Part shown: positions 1-5,816 of the stretch, one piece after another
Layout of the letters: each line of letters begins with the position of its first letter
How positions within the stretch are numbered: the first letter of the stretch is position 1
DNA from: JBOGEN01 sp050743265
GTDB taxonomy: Bacteria; Actinomycetota; Actinomycetes; JBOGEN01
Assembly (NCBI GenBank): GCA_050743265.1
Contig: JBOGEN010000073.1
Span: 1 to 5,816, forward strand
Direction: 5' to 3'
Length of the DNA stretch: 5,816 bases
The notes under the pieces: generated by a model
Database searches by the model: none
What the model was told of the DNA's origin: nothing
Seen by the model: the letters and a program-made list of their open reading frames with translations, nothing else
Translations under genes and position numbers: made by a program

Positions 1-146
1 CCACCACGCCCACCCGAGCGCCGGGTGGCCGCACCAGCGCCCGAGCAGCCGCCGGCGCACGGCGGCGGGTTCGCGCCGCCCGGCTGAGGCTCGGTCCGGC
101 GAGGCGGAGCGAGGCTGAGCCGCGCGAGGCCATAGCTGCGCGCCAC
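1..146. other. GC-rich end region, no firm gene
   Basis: This stretch lies downstream of the last minus-strand gene and runs off the window. On the minus strand an ATG at 133 opens a frame that stays open to base 1 (about 44 codons, starting MASRGSASLRLAGP). Its composition is rich in Arg, Ala and Ser and its third-position G/C bias is weaker than in the neighbouring genes, so it may be either the start of a next gene or non-coding. Two possible hairpins share one arm: 48-53 with 61-66 (6 bp), and 61-67 with 74-80 (7 bp, 6-base loop). They could form a terminator-like structure, but no T-tract follows, and such stems are common by chance in DNA this GC-rich. Confidence 0.3.
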
Positions 147-755
147 TCAGCCGCCGGGCGTCGGCGGGGTGTCGAGCTCCTCCAGGGCAAGGCGTGGCGC
201 GTCCAGTACGACGTCCCCGGCGAGGTGCAGCACGCGGGGATCGACGTCTCCCGGCCCGGTCACCTCGTACCGCTCCACGCGCAGCGGCCGCACATCCGTC
301 TCGTACGTCGTGACGTCGGTCAGCGCCCACGTCTCGTCGATCGGCTCGGGCTGCAGCGTCGGCGGGGTCACGCGCACGACCCGCGCCCGCGCGGCGTGGC
401 CGCGGGAGAGCCCGAGCAGCCGGGCCACAGCGACGAGGAGCCCGGGGGTGGTCCCGGCGAACGCGGCCGCCGGCTCCTGGCCCTCGGTCGTGGAGGTGCC
501 GTCGGTCCGTGCCCAGACGAGCTCCGCGCCGCTCAGACCGCCCTGGACGGAGACCCCGCCGGAGCGCAGCGAGACCGCCACCTGCAGCCAGGACGCATCC
601 ACCACGACGTCAACGGCGCCGACGGCGTGCGCGTCCTCGGGGTCGCGCAGCTCGGCGTTGTAGCGCCAGCCGGACGGTCCGGCCGCGCAGCTGAACCGTT
701 CGACCAGGACCGTGGTGCCGGTCTCGTCCAGATGGCGGTACGCCCCTCTCGGCAT
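147..755 (-). CDS. hypothetical protein, soluble, 202 aa
   Basis: I do not recognise this family. The protein has no signal peptide, no membrane segment and a single cysteine (residue 23). The pattern suggests a beta-rich fold: alternating hydrophobic stretches at about 47-62 (AVDVVVDASWLQVAV), 65-82 and 150-186, with one likely helix near 103-122 (PGLLVAVARLLGLSRGH). The C-terminus is Pro/Gly rich. Codon use is strongly G/C-ending, as in its neighbours, which supports real coding. The ATG at 755 is the furthest upstream start in the frame. It overlaps the stop of a 22-codon frame as TGATG, with only a weak AGGG about nine bases upstream. It is the last clear gene of the ahcY run, so it is probably co-transcribed and may act with the SAHase-like protein, but that is inference from position only. 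Confidence 0.75.
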   Translation of the reverse strand: MPRGAYRHLDETGTTVLVERFSCAAGPSGWRYNAELRDPEDAHAVGAVDVVVDASWLQVAVSLRSGGVSVQGGLSGAELVWARTDGTSTTEGQEPAAAFAGTTPGLLVAVARLLGLSRGHAARARVVRVTPPTLQPEPIDETWALTDVTTYETDVRPLRVERYEVTGPGDVDPRVLHLAGDVVLDAPRLALEELDTPPTPGG

Positions 756-793
756 CAGCGGGCACCCTGCAGCGGGCAGCTGGGCATCAGCGG
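748..793. repeat. short direct repeat, 14 bp, 32-bp period
   Basis: Bases 748-761 (ctcggcatcagcgg) and 780-793 (ctgggcatcagcgg) match at 13 of 14 positions and are offset by 32 bases. A shorter catcagcg recurs at 821-828. The left copy contains the start codon of the unknown gene. The repeat may be a small local duplication in the intergenic gap; no function is evident. Confidence 0.4.
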
Positions 794-823
794 ACGGCTC
801 GACATCGGCGAGAGGGCCTTCAT
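755..823 (-). CDS. possible 22-codon linking peptide
   Basis: The gap between the SAHase-like gene and the unknown gene holds a complete small frame (starting MKALSPMSSRPL). Its ATG overlaps the upstream stop as TGATG (825-821), and its TGA overlaps the next start as TGATG (757-753). Such an arrangement could carry ribosomes across the gap by termination-reinitiation. There is no separate ribosome binding site, and the length is short enough for the frame to occur by chance, so coding of a functional peptide is uncertain. Confidence 0.2.
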   Translation of the reverse strand: MKALSPMSSRPLMPSCPLQGAR

Positions 824-2073
824 CAGCGCGCGGACTGCCACGCCGTCCGGTACCGCTCCTGCGCCGGGTCGAGCACGTCGAGGCGTACGCCCAGTGCCTC
901 CAGGGCGAGGCCGGCCACCTCGCGGTCGATCGCGGCGGGCACCGCGTGGACGCCGGGGCCGAGGTCGCCGCCGTGCGCGGCGAGCCAGGCCGCCGCCACC
1001 GCCTGGACCCCGAACGCGACGTCCATCACGGCCGGAGGGCTGCCCTCGGCCACCGCGAGGTTGGCCACCTGTCCCCCGGCGAGCAGTACCAGGCGGCGCC
1101 CGTCCGGCATCACGTACGCGTCGGCGAACGGCCGCACCCCCTGCTCGACGGCAACGCTGGCCTCGCGCAGTGCGTCCACGTCCACCTCGACGTCGAAGTG
1201 TCCCGCGTTGACGAGCACTGCGCCGTCGGCCAGCACCCCGAAGTGCTCGGCGCGCACGACTCCGCGGTTGCCGGTGGCGGTGACGACCACATCCGCGAGC
1301 GGTGCCGCCTCACCCATCGGCAGCACCTGGTAACCCTGCAGCGTCGCCTCGAGCGCGCGGGTCGCGTCCACCTCGGTGACGACGACGCGCGCGCCGAGCC
1401 CGGCCGCACGGTCGGCGATGCCCCGACCGGCCGGGCCGAACCCGGCGACGACGACGGTACGCCCGGCGAGCAGGGCGTGCGTGGCCCGGACGACCGCGTC
1501 GAGCACCGACTGTCCGGTGCCGTACTGGTCCGCGACGAGCCGGGTCGTGTCGGTCTCGCTGACCGCGAGGACGGGGATGCGCAGCGCGCCGTCCTGGGCC
1601 ATCTGACGCAGGCGTATCGCGCCGGTCCGCGTCTCCTCGCAGCCTCCCCGTACGGAGGTGACCAGCTCGGGGCGGGCAGCGTGCAGCGTGGTCACGAGGT
1701 CGCAGCCGTCGTCGAGCAGCAGGTCGGGTCCGGTGTCGAGCGCGGCGTGCAGGTGGCGGGCGTACGTCACGGGATCGGCCCGGTGGCGGGCGAACACGTC
1801 CGCACCGTCGGCGGCCAGGGACGCGGCGACGTCGTCCTGCGTGGCGAGCGGGTTGGACGCGGCGAGCGCGACCCGCGCCCCGCCCGCCAGCAGGGTACGT
1901 ACGAGCACCGCCGTCTCGGTCGTCACGTGCAGGGAGGCCGCCACCCGGAGCCCCTCGAGCGGACGCTCGGCGGCGAACCGCGCGGCGATCCGGCCGAGCA
2001 CCGGCATCGCACGCTCGGCCCAGGCGACCCGGCGTGCCCCTTCCGGCGCCAGGCCGGGGTCGGTGAGGTCCAT
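823..2073 (-). CDS. SAHase-like protein lacking catalytic residues
   Basis: This 416-residue protein is a homologue of S-adenosylhomocysteine hydrolase of the short archaeal/Thermotoga branch. Signs of that branch are NPLATQDD (74-81), YGTGQS (184-189), AGHFDVEV (290-297), VMDVAF (349-354) and an end in YRTAWQ instead of KPDHYRY. NAD binding looks intact: GFGPAGRG (211-218) and Glu234 in VVTEVD. Substrate-side residues kept are His49, Thr51, Glu53, Asp125, Glu147 and His292. However, Thr177, Ala181 and Asp182 replace the human Lys186, Asp190 and Asn191, and Ser345 replaces His353. Oxidation at the ribose 3'-OH is therefore not expected by the usual mechanism. The ATG at 2073 is chosen for its GGAG five bases upstream; a GTG at 2118 would add 15 residues that lie inside a hairpin. 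It follows ahcY by 78 bases and is probably co-transcribed. Likely roles are a regulatory partner of AhcY, as with mammalian AHCYL proteins, or an NAD-dependent activity on another substrate. Confidence 0.9.
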   Translation of the reverse strand: MDLTDPGLAPEGARRVAWAERAMPVLGRIAARFAAERPLEGLRVAASLHVTTETAVLVRTLLAGGARVALAASNPLATQDDVAASLAADGADVFARHRADPVTYARHLHAALDTGPDLLLDDGCDLVTTLHAARPELVTSVRGGCEETRTGAIRLRQMAQDGALRIPVLAVSETDTTRLVADQYGTGQSVLDAVVRATHALLAGRTVVVAGFGPAGRGIADRAAGLGARVVVTEVDATRALEATLQGYQVLPMGEAAPLADVVVTATGNRGVVRAEHFGVLADGAVLVNAGHFDVEVDVDALREASVAVEQGVRPFADAYVMPDGRRLVLLAGGQVANLAVAEGSPPAVMDVAFGVQAVAAAWLAAHGGDLGPGVHAVPAAIDREVAGLALEALGVRLDVLDPAQERYRTAWQSAR

Positions 2074-2078
2074 CACGG

Positions 2079-2083
2079 CTCCG
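2079..2083 (-). promoter_or_regulatory. ribosome binding site of SAHase-like gene
   Basis: The minus-strand CGGAG ends five bases before the ATG at 2073. It decides the start in favour of 2073 over the GTG at 2118. It begins directly after the 3' arm of the inverted repeat, and a CTCC at 2145-2142 could pair with its GGAG if the stem were extended. Confidence 0.65.
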
Positions 2084-2134
2084 TGATCGTGAGGGCCAGG
2101 TGGCCGCTGCCCGGTCACTCGGCCCTCACGATCA
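2084..2134 (-). promoter_or_regulatory. 14-bp perfect inverted repeat between ahcY and SAHase-like gene
   Basis: Bases 2084-2097 (tgatcgtgagggcc) and 2121-2134 (ggccctcacgatca) are exact reverse complements, separated by 23 bases. In the minus-strand transcript they form a long stem starting 17 bases after the ahcY stop and ending directly before the ribosome binding site of the next gene. No U-tract follows, so it is not a classic intrinsic terminator. It could lower read-through, protect the ahcY mRNA 3' end, or limit translation of the second gene. A protein-binding dyad is also possible. Confidence 0.7.
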
Positions 2135-2151
2135 TCGCTCGGGAGGTCGGC

Positions 2152-3602
<1,451 letters not shown>

Positions 3603-3606
<4 letters not shown>

Positions 3607-4046
3607 GCGGTCTCCTTGACTGGGTGGGTCGGGCTTGTCGGGCGTTCGGAAGGGCTGGTCTGGCTGGACGGGCTCGGTGGACGGAGCGGGGTGGCCGCGG
3701 CGAGGAGGGCTTGGTGCTTCTCCTGCTCCCAGCGCAGCCACTCGGACGCGGACACCTCGGCCGGACGGGCCGGCTCGGCGTCCAGCCAGGCCCCGACGGC
3801 GTCCCGCAGGTCGGCGTCGGCACGGAGCCGGGCGGCGAACCCCACGTCGGACAGGTCGAGGCCGTGCCGGTCGAGCAGCTCGCGGAGGGTCCGCAGCCGC
3901 TGCAGCTGCGCGGGCCCGTACAGGCGGTAGCCGGACGCGGAGCGCTCGGCCTCGACCAGCCCGGCCTGCTCGACGTACCGGAGCATCCGCGCCGACCAGC
4001 CGGTGGTCTGCGCGGCCTCCTGGATGGTGAGCCTGTCCACGGGCAC
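3603..4046 (-). CDS. MerR-family transcriptional regulator
   Basis: This is a small DNA-binding protein of 147 residues. The N-terminal winged helix-turn-helix covers about 6-45: LTIQEAAQTTGWSARMLRYV followed by EQAGLV, then the wing SGYRLYG. A dimerisation helix follows at 46-66. The rest is a short helical region with WLRWEQEKHQ at 103-112 and a Pro/Ser-rich tail. The protein has no cysteine, so it is not a thiol metal or redox sensor of the CueR/ZntR/SoxR kind; its signal is unknown. The start is GTG 4046 or GTG 4040. A TAAGGT box close upstream could give a nearly leaderless transcript from 4040. It sits 53 bases after the exporter gene and overlaps ahcY by four bases, so ahcY is its most likely target, together with itself. 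Confidence 0.88.
3612..3617 (-). promoter_or_regulatory. ribosome binding site of ahcY
   Basis: The minus-strand AAGGAG lies five bases before the ATG at 3606, inside the last codons of merR. It fixes the ahcY start at 3606 and, with the ATGA overlap, indicates strong translation coupled to merR. Confidence 0.85.
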
Positions 4047-4074
4047 CAACCTTACCAGCGCCGTGTCAAGGTTG
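4047..4074 (-). promoter_or_regulatory. probable MerR operator with -10 box
   Basis: The 7-base arms caacctt (4047-4053) and aaggttg (4068-4074) are perfect reverse complements around a 14-base centre, which is the size range of MerR-family operators. On the minus strand a TAAGGT (4054-4049) matches the actinobacterial TAnnnT -10 pattern and lies 8 bases before GTG 4040. A TTGACA occurs at 4069-4064 but is only 9 bases from the TAAGGT box, so the two do not form a normal promoter pair. Autoregulation of merR-ahcY is inferred. Confidence 0.55.
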
Positions 4075-4099
4075 TACGGCTGCCGAGCTGCCGCCCCGC

Positions 4100-5068
4100 T
4101 CAACCACCCGTCCGGGCGATGTCGTCCGAGCCCTGAGCGGCGGCCCGCTCCGAGTACAGGTCGGGCTCGAGGTAGATCACCCGGGCGATCGGCTCGACCC
4201 GCCGGATGCGGGCCTCGGCCGCATCGATCGTGCCGGCAACCTCGGCCGCCGAGTCCGTGGCCCGGACCGCGATCTTCGCCGCCACCAACAGCTCTTCCGG
4301 GCCCAGGTGCAACGTCCGCATGTGGATGACCCGCTCGACCGCGTCGCCGGCGAGCAGCGCCTGCGTGATGCGGCTGACCGCCTCCGGGGTCGCCGCCTCG
4401 CCGAGGAGCAGGCTCTTGGTCTCGAGCGCGAGCACCACGGCGATCGACACGAGAAGGAGGCCGATGGCCATCGTGCCGAGCCCGTCCCACACCTCGTTGC
4501 CGGTGACCACGGCGAGACTGACGCCGACGAGGGCGAAGACGAGACCCACGAGCGCGCCCAGGTCCTCCAGCAGGACGACCGGCAGCTCGGGAGCCTTCGC
4601 GTGCCGGACGAACTGCACCCACGACCGCCCCTGCCTGACGCGGTTCGACTCGACGATCGCGGTACGGAACGAGAACGTCTCCAGCCCGATCGCGACGACG
4701 AGCACGCCGATCGCCCACACCGGGGAGGTCAGCTCGCCGTGCCCGTCCAGCGCCTCGTGCAGCTTGTGCCACCCCTCGTACAGGGCGAACAGGCCGCCCA
4801 CCGAGAACAGCACGATCGAGACGATGAACGCGTAGATGTAGCGGTCACGCCCGTAGCCGAACGGGTGCTGGGGCGTCGCCTCCCGGCGGGCCCGCTTGCC
4901 GCCGAGGAGCAGCAGCGCCTGGTTGCCCGAGTCCGCGACCGAGTGCACGGACTCGGCCAGCATCGAGGACGAGCTGGTCACGAGGAACGCGACGAACTTG
5001 CTCAGGGCGATGCCGAGGTTCGCGAGCAACGCGGCGACGATCGCCCGGGTGCCACCACCGGCACTCAT
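4100..5068 (-). CDS. cation diffusion facilitator family transporter
   Basis: This 322-residue membrane protein probably exports Zn2+ or a similar divalent metal in exchange for protons. Hydrophobic segments lie at about 8-30, 33-56, 78-98, 116-136, 162-188 and 195-216, giving the six-helix CDF plan. Helix 2 has AESVHSVADSGN with His42 and Asp46, the usual metal-site positions. Helix 5 has LLEDLGALVG (Glu168, Asp169) where most CDFs have a His/Asp pair; this and HPFGYGRDRY (68-77) followed by GGLFALYEG resemble the SLC30A9-like subgroup. Residues about 228-305 form the cytoplasmic C-terminal domain. The ATG at 5068 overlaps the isomerase stop as ATGA, so it is translationally coupled to it. 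The metal cannot be decided from sequence. Confidence 0.92.
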   Translation of the reverse strand: MSAGGGTRAIVAALLANLGIALSKFVAFLVTSSSSMLAESVHSVADSGNQALLLLGGKRARREATPQHPFGYGRDRYIYAFIVSIVLFSVGGLFALYEGWHKLHEALDGHGELTSPVWAIGVLVVAIGLETFSFRTAIVESNRVRQGRSWVQFVRHAKAPELPVVLLEDLGALVGLVFALVGVSLAVVTGNEVWDGLGTMAIGLLLVSIAVVLALETKSLLLGEAATPEAVSRITQALLAGDAVERVIHMRTLHLGPEELLVAAKIAVRATDSAAEVAGTIDAAEARIRRVEPIARVIYLEPDLYSERAAAQGSDDIARTGG

Positions 5069-5816
5069 CGGCTGACCCGCTTCTTCACGTCCGTGATCGA
5101 GGGCACGGGGGTCGGGTCCACCCCCAGCACGAGCGCCAGGTAGACGCTCGTGTAGTCGGTCGCCGCGACCAGCCCGGCGAGCCGCGACAGCGGGTGCTCG
5201 CCCTCGGCCGTCACCTCGCTGACGGGCACGCCGCGGCCAGTCGCGGTGGCGGCGACGGCCTCCCGGTGGCGGGCGAGCGTCTCACCCTCGCCGGCGTCGT
5301 CACGCAGCAGCACGAGATGGAGCCGCGGCGAGCCGAACGGGTCCTCGAGCCGGTCACGGAAGAAGTCGTTCTCGTCCCCGGCGGCGCTGGCGAACGGCCC
5401 GTCCATCGCGACGACCTGGTTGTGGAGGACCTCGGGCAGCACGCCCCAGGACGACGCGTACTTCGCGTTCTCGTTCATCTGGCAGGCGAACCGGTACGCG
5501 GCCACGCCCGCCAGCTCCCCCGCGCCCCACACCAGCGGGACGGAGCCCATGAGCTGTACCGCGAGCGCCTTGGCCGGGTTCTCGAACGAGCCGACCAGCG
5601 GGCCGTACCGTCCCGCGCAGTCGTCGAGGAGGTCCGCGGCCTCGGCGAGGGCCTCGCCGGACACGTCGGCGAGGGACAGCGCGTCGGCGGCGACGAGCAG
5701 CGGGGTGCACAGCGACCACAGCCCGGCCCGTGGTTGCCTGCGACCCGAGCCGGCTGGCTCCGTCGCCGCCTGCGACTCGGGCGCGGCGGCCGCGGCCGAC
5801 TCCACCGCCGCCGACT
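5065..5816 (-). CDS. SIS-type phosphoglucose/phosphomannose isomerase-like protein, partial
   Basis: The gene is cut at the right edge; about 250 C-terminal residues are present and the N-terminal sugar-isomerase domain lies outside. The frame is open to the last base, so the GTG at 5805 is not taken as the start. The visible part matches the bacterial PGI/PMI C-terminal domain: LWSLCTPLLVAADAL, FENPAKALA, NENAKYASSW followed by LPEVLHNQ, and the closing VYLALVLGVDPTPVPSI. The Glu of NENAK and the His of LHNQ are 16 residues apart, the spacing of the catalytic base and ring-opening His in the archaeal PGI/PMI (Glu203/His219), so both appear kept. An Ala-rich linker of about 25 residues precedes the domain. 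A role in fructose-6-phosphate interconversion with glucose-6- or mannose-6-phosphate is likely; many actinobacterial relatives are untested. Confidence 0.88.
   Translation of the reverse strand, partial: SAAVESAAAAAPESQAATEPAGSGRRQPRAGLWSLCTPLLVAADALSLADVSGEALAEAADLLDDCAGRYGPLVGSFENPAKALAVQLMGSVPLVWGAGELAGVAAYRFACQMNENAKYASSWGVLPEVLHNQVVAMDGPFASAAGDENDFFRDRLEDPFGSPRLHLVLLRDDAGEGETLARHREAVAATATGRGVPVSEVTAEGEHPLSRLAGLVAATDYTSVYLALVLGVDPTPVPSITDVKKRVSR

Noticed and set aside
225..1211. A 328-codon open frame on the plus strand
   Set aside because: It is antisense to the unknown gene and the end of the SAHase-like gene, and its second half is an Arg/Pro-rich string typical of a frame shadow.
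2074..2118. GTG 2118 as start of the SAHase-like gene
   Set aside because: It would add 15 residues outside the family's usual N-terminus, its codons lie in the loop and 3' arm of the inverted repeat, and ATG 2073 has a better-placed GGAG.
2084..2134. SAH riboswitch or classic terminator
   Set aside because: It lies after ahcY, not before it, shows no riboswitch core I can recognise, and lacks a U-tract after the stem.
3607..3741. 45-codon extension of ahcY
   Set aside because: It is Pro-rich, overlaps merR in another frame, and the AAGGAG sits directly before ATG 3606.
4039..4069. TTGACA (4069-4064) as the -35 box of merR
   Set aside because: Spacers of 17-19 bases lead only to GTGCCC or GCCCGT, and TAAGGT is only 9 bases away, so no acceptable -10 pairs with it.
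4047..4772. Long upstream extension of the merR frame
   Set aside because: The extra 240 or so residues are Arg/Gly/Ala-rich and overlap the exporter gene in another frame; the MerR domain begins right after GTG 4046.

Overview
This 5.8-kb, very GC-rich window (strong G/C bias at third codon positions) looks like actinobacterial chromosome. The genus cannot be named from the sequence alone. All supported genes lie on the minus strand and read from the right edge to the left, closely packed like one or two consecutive operons. The isomerase / cation-efflux / ahcY order resembles what I remember of the manA-CDF-ahcY neighbourhood in Streptomyces. That comparison is from memory and was not searched.

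In transcription order: (1) 5816-5065, the C-terminal part of a SIS-type phosphoglucose/phosphomannose isomerase-like protein, cut by the window edge; (2) 5068-4100, a cation diffusion facilitator exporter overlapping it by ATGA; (3) a 53-base gap holding a perfect 7+7 dyad with a TAnnnT box; (4) 4046-3603, a cysteine-free MerR-family regulator; (5) 3606-2152, ahcY, a complete S-adenosylhomocysteine hydrolase coupled to merR by another ATGA overlap; (6) a 78-base gap dominated by a perfect 14-bp inverted repeat; (7) 2073-823, a second SAHase-like protein of the archaeal/Thermotoga branch; (8) 755-147, a soluble protein of unknown function; (9) 146-1, a GC-rich stretch without a firm gene.

The most interesting unit is merR - ahcY - SAHase-like - unknown. 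AhcY removes S-adenosylhomocysteine, the product inhibitor of methyltransferases. The gene after it encodes a second SAHase fold that keeps its NAD-binding site and several substrate-pocket residues but has lost the catalytic lysine, the catalytic aspartate, the following asparagine and a substrate-pocket histidine. It is probably a pseudoenzyme or an enzyme with new chemistry, expressed with the true enzyme. Between the two lies a hairpin ending at the second gene's ribosome binding site, which could set their ratio. A MerR regulator with its probable own operator sits at the head of this unit. The upstream isomerase and exporter genes look like ordinary actinobacterial housekeeping genes.
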